From positions 3,782,001 through 3,846,000 of the forward strand of contig NZ_AP024655.1 in the NCBI RefSeq assembly GCF_019977355.1: a stretch of 64,000 nucleotides of DNA. The letters are read 5' to 3'. The stretch is from Arthrobacter sp. NicSoilB8. Its GTDB lineage: Bacteria > Actinomycetota > Actinomycetes > Actinomycetales > Micrococcaceae. How positions within the stretch are numbered: the stretch's first letter is position 1; every line of letters starts with the position of its first letter. The notes beneath the pieces were generated by a model. That model had not been told where the DNA came from. It did not search any database and saw only the letters and a list, made by a program, of their open reading frames with translations. Shown here piece after piece: positions 16,672-25,299 of the stretch. The position numbers and the translations under genes are program-made.

Positions 16672-17435
16672 GCGAGGACCCTCTGGTCACGGCCCAGCGT
16701 GAGGAAGACTCCGCAAGACAGGCTGCCGATCGCAAGGCCGATACCGACAATTTACAGACGATGCAGTCGAGTTTCTATCAACTCGCAGCCGGTTCTCTAG
16801 AGCGAACCAAATTCGCGGCTGAACTTGTTCAAAAGTCATCTGCGGCGATTGGCACCGTTTACACGGGAATTCTCGCCCTAGTTTATTCGACTTCGGGGGT
16901 TCCGCTTCCAATGCGCGGAGTTATCGCGCCGATATTTCTCGGCATAGCCCTCGTCCTTTCAACCGCCTACCTCGCGTACGTCGCCCCGCCTAATGAACCG
17001 CCAGTAACCGTTCCTGACGAGAGCATGGCGCCCGTCCCGAAATCCTACGCGCGTCTAAACACCTTCATCATCTACACGTCCAACATGGCCCAACGTCGCG
17101 CCTGGATGATGAGGGCTAGCGTTATGGCGCTTGGCGTCGGAGTCGTTGGCATTTCCTTGCCGTTTCTTCATGCGACGACCACTGGCCCACAGGCTGAGCC
17201 TCAAACCGCCAGTGCTGTTCCGTGGCCGACGCCGATGACCAATATGTCCGACGCTCATTCCGTCATTTTATACAAAGCGCAAGTTGACGAAGTCCTTAAC
17301 ATCAGAGCGAAAGCCGCTGCAGAACAACCGCCAACAGACACACTCTCGTCATTCATTTTCCCCCTGCTCGCAGGCCTCCTAATTGTGTCGCTCGGCGCTG
17401 CCCTCCCGGCAGTAACACGGCGTGACGGCCCGTAG
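16668..17435 (+). CDS. Membrane protein with four predicted spans, unknown function
   Basis: 255 residues. A charged helical N-terminus of some 50 residues (QREEDSARQAADRKADTDNL) precedes two spans, AIGTVYTGILALVYST and GVIAPIFLGIALVLSTAYLA. After a cytosolic loop come a third span (VMALGVGVVGISLPFLHA) and a final one (FIFPLLAGLLIVSLGAALPA). The layout resembles small SLATT-like or effector-type membrane proteins found in defence islands, but I cannot prove that relation. It overlaps the preceding basic protein by 4 nt, which argues for a two-component unit. Confidence 0.7.
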   Translation: MSEDPLVTAQREEDSARQAADRKADTDNLQTMQSSFYQLAAGSLERTKFAAELVQKSSAAIGTVYTGILALVYSTSGVPLPMRGVIAPIFLGIALVLSTAYLAYVAPPNEPPVTVPDESMAPVPKSYARLNTFIIYTSNMAQRRAWMMRASVMALGVGVVGISLPFLHATTTGPQAEPQTASAVPWPTPMTNMSDAHSVILYKAQVDEVLNIRAKAAAEQPPTDTLSSFIFPLLAGLLIVSLGAALPAVTRRDGP

Positions 17436-17521
17436 ACATCGTGCAGTGTGACTAGATGCGAAGATGATCAGTCTCGGCGACGGTGGCCTGATGAACAGCT
17501 GAGGAGTCAATTTTCAAAGTC

Positions 17522-18061
17522 GTGACGCTACCGGACTCCGACGATGCCCGGATGTTCGTCGAGTTATCGAGCTACGGGGCCGATCCTGCTGAGGCTCGCC
17601 GTGCCCGCGATCTCGCGATCACCTCCCGCGGCGAGGGCCCGCAGGCCGAGGACGCGGAGTTGTAGTTGATCGCCTTCGCCGTCGTCGCACACTGCCGCAC
17701 CCATTTCCACTCGAACGTGCGCAAGCCACTGACCGACCACAGCGCCATACCCGACGAACTCTGTGACATACACCGGCTGGTGGGGGCATTCAGGAACACG
17801 ACGACTGCGCACTCCGAATCAAACCTCGCGACAACTTTCCCGGTCGGTTTCCTTGATGCCGCAACTCTTCGCGTGCCGGACGTTACGGCAGTGCAGACGC
17901 TGCCGCCCCCGCTGGTTGAGCGTTTCCGCGAACTCGTCGAAACAGTAGATGGTCCCCACTTCCAGGTGACCGAGCCAGTCCGGCACCGGCTGGTTGAACA
18001 ACTGAGACAGTCCAACCTGTGCGGCACGTACTGCTGCCTTTGGTTCTGGATCACGTTGTGA
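17522..18061 (+). pseudogene. HEPN-like protein gene interrupted by an in-frame TAG
   Basis: One frame continues across an in-frame TAG at 17663-17665. The first part (GTG at 17522) reads TLPDSDDARMFVELSSYG, then ARRARDLAITSRGEGPQAED. After the stop it reads IAFAVVAHCRTHFHSNVRKP, IPDELCDIHRLVGAFRNTTT and AHSESNLATTFPVGFLD. The segment RNTTTAH fits the Rx4-6H HEPN ribonuclease signature, and the layout (FxSNxRxP, then ELxxxHxxxxxxRNxxxAHSE) matches a family of small uncharacterised bacterial proteins. The stop makes it a probable pseudogene unless TAG is read through; the C-terminal part could restart at TTG 17666. Confidence 0.6.
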
Positions 18062-18204
18062 GGAACGTGCGTTTTGTTAACCTCCGCCTCCGTTGCTCAC
18101 AACTCGTGTCATTGGTGTCAGGATGGCTATGACAAGGCGAAGACGTGCACGGCGCGGCGACGTTTGGACACCGACTTTGACGGCAGAACTACAAAGTCAA
18201 ATTG

Positions 18205-19701
18205 CTATGGATAAATAGAGACTACGGCTGCAATATCCCCAGCACTTAGCCCATCCCGTTGGCCGATGGTGACCCCTGCTGGCGGCATGATGGTTTTCAG
18301 GTCAACATTTCTTATCGAGTGCCACATGCGGCCGGTGTCGCCGACAAACGCGGCATGCAATGACCCGGCGAATTCGCACAAGACGGGGCCCAACGGAGGC
18401 CGGTTGTTGTCGTTGTTAGCCCTTTTGGACCATCTTGTTCCATCGAATGTTGAGTGCCACATTTTCGCCGAGTTTCCACCGACATACGCCATGTGCAGCA
18501 TTCCGCCGAACTGGCAAAGCGCTGGCGCGGCCTGACTCTTCTGATCCTCAATTTTGATGTCGGGATCCCAATCCTGCCCAAGCCGCCCAACGGGAGGGAA
18601 GGTCGTATGCCACAACTCCGATCCCGATGACCCCAAATGAACCATGTGCAACTCACCGTCAAAGACCGCAAGGGCGGGCGTTGCCCAGCTCTTCTGATCC
18701 TTAATCTTGACGTCGGCACTCCAGTCCTGACCAAGCCGCCCACCAGTAGGGAAGCTCGCATGCCACAACTCGTCCGATCCCGACGACCCCAAGTGAACCA
18801 TGTGCAACTCACCGTCAAAGACCGCAAGGGCGGGCGCCGCCCGACTCTTCTGGTCGTTTATCTTGACGTCGGCACTCCAGTCCTGACCAAGCCGCCCACC
18901 AGTAGGGAAGCTCGCATGCCACAACTCATCCGATCCCGCCGACCCCAAGTGAACCATGTGCAACTCACCGTCAAAAACAGCCAGGGCGGGCGGGGCCCAA
19001 CTCTTCTGGCCCTCAATGCGTACGTCGTCGGTCCAGCCGCCGTCGGCGGTCCACTTTGCGTGCCAGAGGTCGTTGGACGGTGAAACTCCCAAATGGATCA
19101 TGTGCAACGCGTCGTCGAAGGCGGCGAGAACTGGTCTCGTGCTGCTGCGTTGCAAAGGAATTGTTGCCCCGTTCTGCCATTGGACGGCAAAATGCCGTTC
19201 AGAGTAATGCATAATCGACGCGAAATCATAGGCACCAATGTCGTCAGCGGCGTCACCCTGTTTGTCAAAATTGTAACGATGGTCTGCGACGGCATTCTCA
19301 GCAAGGACAATGACGTGCCAGTCTCGGTCATCGCGCTGCTGTTCGTGGTAGAGGCCGACGGCGTGCCCGATCTCGTGAACCAGCGTTCCAAATGGTTTTC
19401 CGCTGTCGCAGCGTACTTCCTGACGTTTGGGCAACCCGAACACGCTGTGTTGCATCCCTACTGGACTGTTACAACTCGTGGAGTCGTCTCCAGCAACAAA
19501 CTCGACATACGAGCTTCGGACATCACCTGGCTGTCGTGGTCGAAGGGTGACGTGTCCGTTAGTGCTGACGTTCCAATGTTTGACAGCATTCCCGATGACC
19601 ACTCGCCCCGCGTCTCCAGGCGGAAAATCGTCCTCATTAATGGTGTAAGGAATGATGCCGTCCGGCCATCGCCATTCGCTTCCAGCGATCACGAGTCCCA
19701 T
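18205..19701 (-). CDS. Astacin-family metalloprotease with an inserted beta-propeller
   Basis: 498 residues from ATG at 19701, behind GGGAGG. The catalytic part has the astacin zinc site HEIGHAVGLYHEQQRDDRD (His109, Glu110, His113, His119) and the Met-turn SIMHY (Met164, Tyr166). The domain is then interrupted: residues about 185-455 hold five propeller/lectin-like repeats of 52 residues (LAVFDGELHMVHLGSSGS, ELWHASFPTGG). The astacin C-terminal end (TIGQRDGLSAGDIAAV, SIYP) comes only after them. Two repeats are nearly identical in DNA with a 156-bp period (from 18705 and 18861). No signal peptide is visible, odd for an astacin. PLL-type repeats often bind sugars, so a targeted protease is plausible. 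Confidence 0.87.
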   Translation of the reverse strand: MGLVIAGSEWRWPDGIIPYTINEDDFPPGDAGRVVIGNAVKHWNVSTNGHVTLRPRQPGDVRSSYVEFVAGDDSTSCNSPVGMQHSVFGLPKRQEVRCDSGKPFGTLVHEIGHAVGLYHEQQRDDRDWHVIVLAENAVADHRYNFDKQGDAADDIGAYDFASIMHYSERHFAVQWQNGATIPLQRSSTRPVLAAFDDALHMIHLGVSPSNDLWHAKWTADGGWTDDVRIEGQKSWAPPALAVFDGELHMVHLGSAGSDELWHASFPTGGRLGQDWSADVKINDQKSRAAPALAVFDGELHMVHLGSSGSDELWHASFPTGGRLGQDWSADVKIKDQKSWATPALAVFDGELHMVHLGSSGSELWHTTFPPVGRLGQDWDPDIKIEDQKSQAAPALCQFGGMLHMAYVGGNSAKMWHSTFDGTRWSKRANNDNNRPPLGPVLCEFAGSLHAAFVGDTGRMWHSIRNVDLKTIMPPAGVTIGQRDGLSAGDIAAVVSIYP

Positions 19702-20042
19702 TGCGCCTCCCTGTCAGCCACAGGCACTAAGTCGCGCTGGCGCCTGAATCACCACCGGAGATCGCGCGGCATCTATCGATGAATCTTCCCGAATAACTGC
19801 AAATCGGTCAATGGGCCAGATGGACTAAAGCTTCCCAGCGCTCTCACGTCTTCTTGGGCGCCGTCTCATCCAGCCCCACACAAGAAATTTAGGTCGTTGT
19901 TCTCTTTGCAGATGTGGTGCCATTGCCGGGCAGTTCCGGAACTGGTCCCAGACTCCGGACTTGTTCAGCTCATGAAAAGTTGCGCCCCTGCGCCAAACGC
20001 TACTCACAAACCGAACAGAAACATTCCACGACCATCAGGACA
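19702..20042. other. 341-bp intergenic stretch
   Basis: Lies upstream of the protease gene and downstream of a broken HTH gene. No convincing coding frame, RNA or repeat was found. The protease promoter should be near 19710-19790. Confidence 0.4.
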
Positions 20043-20246
20043 TTACGCCGCGGAAATCCGTGGCAAGACCATCTTCAACCGAGAGCTTGCCCAAGATAAC
20101 TCCGGCCGCCAATCTGGATCCCCCCGAAGCTCCCCGGACTTCAGCAGCATCCGAACGGTAGGCAGCCCGACATTCAACTCGTCGGCAACCTGTTCAATTA
20201 TCAGGAACCGGGACCGGTTGGTCGCCTTATCTTCGGCGGAGTTCAT
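20043..20246 (-). pseudogene. Excisionase-type HTH protein, frameshifted
   Basis: Starts MNSAEDKATNRSRFLII, then EQVADELNVGLPTVRMLLKS and GELRG, the N-terminal half of the common actinobacterial HTH_17/excisionase-like protein. The expected continuation GIQIGGRSYLGQALG lies in another frame after about 20125, where a G-rich run has apparently changed length. The wing is lost in the actual frame (DPDWRPELSW). It sits next to a DUF6907-like gene. I read it as inactivated. Confidence 0.65.
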
Positions 20247-20251
20247 GACGG

Positions 20252-20599
20252 CTACGAAAAATCCTTGAGTATGGCGCCGAGGTTTGAGTGGAGAGCCCTC
20301 AGCCCGTCGAGTTCCACATTCAAGTTGGAGTTTTGGTCCACATCATCCCCGGCCTCGAAGAACTGGAGGTCCATTGTGGGGTGTTCGTCTTCTTCATCCT
20401 GACACGCGACAAAAGCGATCCAGGAGATGTCTGCGGGCCACCCGCCGAGGGTCTGAAACTGAGCAGCCAAGGATCCAAGAGCGGGCGCCGCTCGCTCTTC
20501 CCTGCCGTCATCGAAAATCACGAAACGTGTGTAGCAGGAATTCTCGCCTACGGTCTTGTGGTCCGTGCACCACGGTTTGCAGTTGGGTGTTGCGGTCAT
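20252..20599 (-). CDS. DUF6907-like small actinobacterial protein
   Basis: 115 residues from ATG at 20599, preceded by GGGGGAA at 5 nt; an upstream ATG at 20611 overlaps that site and is less likely. The motif CKPWCTDHKT at the N-terminus is the hallmark of this family (PxWCxxH). A strand-rich middle (CYTRFVIFDDGREERAAP) and an acidic C-terminal half follow (CQDEEDEHPTMDLQFFEAGD). The family is common in Streptomyces and Arthrobacter elements; no function is established. The gene ends 6 bp before the relic HTH gene, suggesting a former operon. Confidence 0.65.
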   Translation of the reverse strand: MTATPNCKPWCTDHKTVGENSCYTRFVIFDDGREERAAPALGSLAAQFQTLGGWPADISWIAFVACQDEEDEHPTMDLQFFEAGDDVDQNSNLNVELDGLRALHSNLGAILKDFS

Positions 20600-20754
20600 A
20601 TCTTCCCCCAATTGATAGTTCTTGAACCCTAGATTACTGACAGTCGGTAGCTTGCTCCGCCTGTCCTTGCAGCGATTCGGGTTGTCAGGCCCCCGGCCTA
20701 GTATGCGTCCCGTGGTGAAAATCGACCCGGAAGCTATAGGCAGGAAGCTGACCC

Positions 20755-20889
20755 GTGGCAGATATGTTTACAGCATGGTTTGCATTCGCCCTCGACGGCG
20801 AAACGCACGAGGACTTGAAACCGGATCCGGGGTATCAGTCAGAATTTGCTCGCACGTGGACCTGCGGAAACTATCCTAAAGTGTGCTAG
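20755..20889 (+). CDS. Short hypothetical ORF (44 aa)
   Basis: GTG at 20755 with AGGAAG upstream; reads MADMFTAWFAFALDGETHED, then LKPDPGYQSEFARTWTCGNY and PKVC. The length is low, but the ribosome site, amino-acid composition and absence of a better frame make a real gene or the intact start of a truncated one plausible. No family recognised. Confidence 0.4.
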   Translation: MADMFTAWFAFALDGETHEDLKPDPGYQSEFARTWTCGNYPKVC

Positions 20890-21499
20890 CCGCCGTGCCC
20901 CGCCCCCCGCTGACGGCGGCAGAGTCCCTGTCTACGCCGTCGCGGATCTCTGAAACCACTCACACATTCTTGTGAACTGGGCAGACGACAGTCGGCACGC
21001 TCGCTGGGCAGGGATCCCCGCCGGCAATGTTGAGCGCGTCACCGATTCCGAATGGGACCTTCAAGAATACCGACGCTGCCCCTGAACATTTATGTGCTGT
21101 GCGCTGGGGAATCCGTTTGCCCCGATTCCTGTCCCCTAGCCGAAGCAGACCCGGCACGGCCCCGCCCAGCCGAGGATCTAACGACAGCGATCAGCACATG
21201 TACCTACGGGCCCGTCGGAATCTCGACTGATGCTCCGCGAACGGAGCCACCACAGGGATCAATCTGGTGACGATGGTCGCGGACAGCCGGGACTCCGAAG
21301 CTCAGCGAGGGGGTGAGCCGTTCCATCCGGGGCATGGTGCTTGCTGTTGTCTATCCAGAAATGCGGTGACCGTGGCGCGTGGCCCCAACCGCTAGGCGCT
21401 GGAGACGGACTCCGCGCAACAGCGGACGCCCTAGAGCACAGCCAGTGGACCGGTGTCGGCCGCACTCCTGCCATCGGCCGTGGCAGGATGGGGTCCATC
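20890..21499. other. 610-bp stretch without recognised genes
   Basis: Several short frames, none convincing. It forms the upstream region of the helicase-associated-domain gene at 21500, which has AGGATGGGG as its ribosome site at 21485-21493. Confidence 0.4.
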
Positions 21500-22156
21500 A
21501 TGGACAGGCGGTTGAGGCGCGCTCCTGACGCGGAATGGGTGCTGATGTACCGGCTCTGGCTGAGCCGGAAACGCATCGCTGAGCTCGTGCGCGTTCCGCC
21601 CGCCGCTGTGGGCTACCACCTGGTGATCGCCCGCCGCCAGGAGCCGGGGCTGGAGGCCGAACACCAGGCCGCCGCCGGCGCCGTACCCGTTCCCTACCCT
21701 TCGCCCAAGGATCTTGACCGCATGGACGAGATCGTTGCGGGGGTCTCAGCCGAAGGCCGGCTCCCAGACGGTCGATCCCGCGACCGGGGCGAGCGGTCGA
21801 TGGCGCGGTGGCTGTCCGAGCGCCGGCGCGAAGGAGCCGAAGGCACCCTGGACCCGGCCTACCGTGACGGTCTCTCCCGGGTGCCGGGGTGGCTGGACAA
21901 CCGCAGGGAAGTTGAGGATAAAGCCCGCTGGCACGACCGCCTCGCCCAGCTCGCGGTCTACCGAGAAGAGGGCAACGACTGGCCCCGCCATAAGGATTGC
22001 GATTCGGAGCATGAACACACGCTCGGGGTATGGCTCCACACCCAGCGGTATACACACCGCCGTGGCGAACTCGATCCCCCGAAGGTCAAGCTTATTGACG
22101 ATGCGGTTTCCGGATGGCAGACCGGGAGAACCCGGGGCCGCCCGCCCCGCACGTGA
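21500..22156 (+). CDS. Helicase-associated (HA) domain protein, intact copy 1
   Basis: 218 residues from ATG at 21500. The N-terminus is a homeodomain-like HTH (APDAEWVLMYRLWLSRKRIA, then VRVPPAAVGYHLVIAR). The middle is basic and variable. The C-terminal 70 residues form a helicase-associated (HA) repeat: WHDRLAQLAVYREEGNDWPR, EHTLGVWLHTQRYTHRRGEL, then VKLIDDAVSGW. HA domains are known from bacterial helicase-like and element proteins and probably bind nucleic acid. Two damaged copies lie at 24707-25060 and 26925-27062, each after a cargo gene, so this gene is the template of a local repeat family. Confidence 0.8.
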   Translation: MDRRLRRAPDAEWVLMYRLWLSRKRIAELVRVPPAAVGYHLVIARRQEPGLEAEHQAAAGAVPVPYPSPKDLDRMDEIVAGVSAEGRLPDGRSRDRGERSMARWLSERRREGAEGTLDPAYRDGLSRVPGWLDNRREVEDKARWHDRLAQLAVYREEGNDWPRHKDCDSEHEHTLGVWLHTQRYTHRRGELDPPKVKLIDDAVSGWQTGRTRGRPPRT

Positions 22157-22505
22157 CCTATTCGAGTTGTGCCGTTTGGGGGCAGGTGGAGCGCTCCGCA
22201 CAGTTCAGGCTGCGCTGTCACCGCTGGGGTGCAACCCATCCCAGCGGAGGCCAGGGCAGGAGCACGGATCGCGCTGATCGTCGTAGCCGTCCTCCGTACT
22301 TAGATCGACGGCCTCGCTAAGCGCGACGCCGATACAGACAGATTCTCACCCCTGTCGTCTCCGACAGCCAACCGCGACCCGACCCTCCTCGACCTACCCG
22401 AAGCGGGCGCCGTAGCCGCATCCGGAGACGGCGGTCCAGTGCGCGAGCCGCCACCGCGGTGCACCGGCTCTTGCCCGAACGTGCACGCGGTCGGCGGGCA
22501 GCCGC
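22157..22505. other. 349-bp spacer before the toxin-like gene
   Basis: No convincing gene, RNA or repeat. It should hold the promoter of the large gene beginning near 22506-22521. Confidence 0.4.
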
Positions 22506-24515
22506 GTGCAAACTGGCAGGGTGAGCGAACGATTCCTCGACGGCCACGGGCACGGCCCGGACGGCTCAGTGTGTAGCGCTGCCGCCTCGCCGGACCACTC
22601 ACGTATCGACCCAGCCGGCTCGCGTATCCAGCAGGATCGCTCGCGCGTGGTCCGGGACGGCGTTCCAGATGGCGCTGGGCGATCCGTCGTCGAGCTCCAG
22701 CGTTCCGCGGGCAACCGGGCAGTTACTCACCTGCTCGGAAGGAACGGCGTCGAGCGGAGGCACGGTCTCGCGCTACAGCGGCAGACGGAGCACATCCGGA
22801 CCTCCGACGAGGTCCAGCAGGTGGCGAGCTTCGCCGGTGTCCCCGACGCTGAGCGCGTCCGGCTCTTCGGCATCGTACTGGACCAGGTCTGGGTCGGCCC
22901 GCGCGACGAGGCGGCGCTCGTGCGCCTCTGGGGCTCACTCGACGAGGACGGGCTTGTCCGGTTCGCCGACGCGCACCCGGAGCTGTGGCACCAGTGCATA
23001 TCGCGCGGGGCCGACCTGCTGGACCTCCCCCGGTACCGGGCGATCCAGGACCGGTTCCGCGCTGACGTGCTCGCGCTCGCCCGCCAGCACCTTGACAACA
23101 ACGAACGGCTCATCCGCGGCGAGCTCGCCGCTCTGGGACCGCCCGAGGAAGCACCCGGAATGGCGGCGGCAGACCGCGTCGCCGCGCTGCAGGCGGCTGC
23201 GGCATCGTTGAGCAACCTTCAGCGGGCCCAGGAGGCGGCGCGTCAGGCACGCGTCGGGTGGCGACTCGGGGACGGCGGCGAGGTTGACGCCGACTTCGTC
23301 GGGCGCGAGGTCAAGTTCCAGATGCCGTTTCGTCCGGGTGAGCCGCCGCCGCTCACACAGGAGCCCGAGGATGTTCCGAACGGTGACATCTTCGTGCAGC
23401 CAGTCGTGCCGTTCGCCGACGTGCAGGCGCGGTACGACGCGGCTGCACAGGCCATTGCTTACTCGACCTCGGCGAGCCCGGGACTCGTCGGGCTCATCCG
23501 GGCGGGGTCGAGCGCGGCGACGGAGGCCTTTGTGACCGACGCCGACCCGGCGTCGGCCCGTGACCGCTTACTCGCCCCGCTCCGCGGGGTCCTCACTGAC
23601 ATCGGGAGCACACGTGCGAACCTCGGAGGGCGGCTCAACGCGCTCGACTTGACGCCGCTGCACGACCAGCTGTTTGAGGGCACCGCCGGGGGTGGCGTCG
23701 CGTGGAGCACCGGGTTCCGTCGCGACGTGGTGCGCAGCATGGTCGTCGGCCACAACATCGAGCGCGCCGCCGCACGGCTCGCCCTGCGGGAGGTCCAGCA
23801 CCTGGCGTTGCTGTTCGCGCCGTTCACGAGCGGCGCGTCGCTCCTGCTCCTGCTCGGCGGCGCGACGGCGGCCGCGGGTCTGCAGGCATACCTGAGCCAC
23901 CGTGAGGCCGGAGTGGTGGCCGCGGCCGAGGGGTCCGCCGTCGAGCCGGGCACCGCCCTGGTCCGGCCCGGGAGCGCCGAGTTCGCGCGTATGACGACGG
24001 AGAACGACACCATCGCGTTCGGCCTCGCGCTCTTGACGCTCGGTGCGGCCGGGTTCCAGGTCTGGCGGGCGGGTGCGGAGGCCCGGGCGCTGAGCGCCCG
24101 GGCGCGGGCGTTCGTCCGGGAGGCGCAGGCTGCGGGGCGGCCGGCAGTGATCAACATCGGTGGCGCAGGCGCGCCGCACGAGCCTGCCGGTGCGATCAAC
24201 CTGAACCCCCAGGTGCCCGGGACGGAACGGGTGGGCATCCCGAACCTGGTGCAGGCACAGGGGGAGCGGATCGGCGAGCTGTTCCCGGCGAGTAGCGCGG
24301 ACGGGATCGTCGGCTACCGCCTTCCTCCGCACGACGTCATCGACTGGAACCGTGTCGCCCCGGGTGCTGCGCGGGTGCTGCGTCCGGGTGCTCGCCTGAC
24401 GATCAGCTTTCAGGGCGCCTCGGACGCCGCAGAGACGCTGGGGGCCGCGCTCAGGCGCAACGGGTTCCGAGAGGTGACCGTGACGAGCGGCGTGCTGGTC
24501 GAGGCGGTGCGCTGA
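22506..24515 (+). CDS. Polymorphic-toxin/eCIS-cargo-like protein with methyltransferase-like C-terminus
   Basis: Up to 669 residues (GTG 22506; GTG 22521 is equally possible). Near residue 75 it has VVELQRSAGNRAVTHLLG and shortly after LALQRQ, the pattern that begins many DUF4157/eCIS-associated and related actinobacterial toxin-like proteins. A long helical middle follows, then two hydrophobic stretches near residues 430-460 and 495-520 (ASLLLLLGGATAAAG and IAFGLALLTLGAAGF). The C-terminal 130 residues look like a degenerate SAM-methyltransferase fold: INIGGAGAPHEPAGAINLN, a GYRLPP strand, then RVLRPGARLTISF. That is N-terminal targeting, membrane segments, C-terminal enzyme. No eCIS structural gene is in the window. 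Its end abuts an IS1380 remnant. Confidence 0.65.
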   Translation: MQTGRVSERFLDGHGHGPDGSVCSAAASPDHSRIDPAGSRIQQDRSRVVRDGVPDGAGRSVVELQRSAGNRAVTHLLGRNGVERRHGLALQRQTEHIRTSDEVQQVASFAGVPDAERVRLFGIVLDQVWVGPRDEAALVRLWGSLDEDGLVRFADAHPELWHQCISRGADLLDLPRYRAIQDRFRADVLALARQHLDNNERLIRGELAALGPPEEAPGMAAADRVAALQAAAASLSNLQRAQEAARQARVGWRLGDGGEVDADFVGREVKFQMPFRPGEPPPLTQEPEDVPNGDIFVQPVVPFADVQARYDAAAQAIAYSTSASPGLVGLIRAGSSAATEAFVTDADPASARDRLLAPLRGVLTDIGSTRANLGGRLNALDLTPLHDQLFEGTAGGGVAWSTGFRRDVVRSMVVGHNIERAAARLALREVQHLALLFAPFTSGASLLLLLGGATAAAGLQAYLSHREAGVVAAAEGSAVEPGTALVRPGSAEFARMTTENDTIAFGLALLTLGAAGFQVWRAGAEARALSARARAFVREAQAAGRPAVINIGGAGAPHEPAGAINLNPQVPGTERVGIPNLVQAQGERIGELFPASSADGIVGYRLPPHDVIDWNRVAPGAARVLRPGARLTISFQGASDAAETLGAALRRNGFREVTVTSGVLVEAVR

Positions 24516-24517
24516 CG

Positions 24518-24705
24518 CATGGCCGTCTGCGTCCCTGCGATATCCGTGGACCTCGATGATGGTGTCGTCCATCCAGGAACATACACTCCCTGTCCCGAGC
24601 CGACAGCAGCGGCGTCCGGGAGGCAAGATTCGCCAGGACGCGGGACGCGACACCGGCGAGTTGGCAGACGTGGCCGAACCGGAACTGCAGCAGGAATGAT
24701 CCCGG
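24518..24705 (-). pseudogene. IS1380-family transposase remnant
   Basis: Minus-strand frames read SFLLQFRFGHVCQLAGVASR, then, after a shift, DDTIIEVHGYRRDADGHA. These match SFLRAFTFGHVRQLDALAAR and DDTIKEVHGYRKQGSGYG of the complete IS1380-type transposase at 59839-61233. Only about 60 residues of transposase remain, in two frames. It lies between the toxin-like gene and the second HA copy. Confidence 0.75.
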
Positions 24706-24706
24706 T

Positions 24707-25060
24707 GTCGAGGGCGCGGTGGCTCTCCCGGCGGCGGCGCGAAGCGGCCGAGGGGATCCTGGACCCGACCTACAGCGAATGTCTTGCCCGGGTGGACCCA
24801 AAACCGCAGGGAATCCGAGGACGAAGCCCGCTGGCGCCCCTGCCTCGCCCCAGCTCGCGGCCTACCGGAAAGAAGGCAACGACTGGCCCCGCCACAAGGA
24901 CTGCGACTCAGAGCATGAACACACCCTTGGCGTGTGGATCCACACGCAGCGGTATACACGTCGCCGCGGCGAACGCGATCCTGTGAAGGTCAAGCTTCTT
25001 GACGATGCGGTTTCCGGATGGGAGGTGGGGAGAACACGCGGCCGCCCTCGCCTGCGGTGA
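24707..25060 (+). pseudogene. HA-domain gene, damaged copy 2
   Basis: The C-terminal part is well kept: AAYRKEGNDWPRHKDCDSEH, then EHTLGVWIHTQRYTRRRGER and VKLLDDAVSGWEVGRTRGRP. It is closely similar in DNA and protein to the intact HA gene at 21500-22156. The N-terminal HTH is absent and the middle is frameshifted relative to copy 1. The upstream flank is IS1380 debris. Confidence 0.8.
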
Positions 25061-25299
25061 TCGGAACACTTGGTCAGCTGGGACGCGCCGTAGATCATCT
25101 GCAGCTACACGCCGCGGATACCAGTGAGCAGCCTTTTGCACATACAAGTTCATAACTTCGTGACCACTAGCAGGCGTTCCTGCTGGCGGCCCATCTCTAC
25201 TAACTATTGGCCATTGACATCCCCCGATGCCCGGGGCTAGACCAATACTCTGGGCCCCTGTGCAGGCACTTGCTGCCATTGCGGTTAGGAGCGCGATAC

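Noticed and set aside
23568..24959. 463-codon minus-strand frame across the toxin-like gene
   Set aside because: Mostly antisense shadow of the + strand gene. Only its piece near 24518-24571 matches IS1380 transposase, and that is reported as a remnant.
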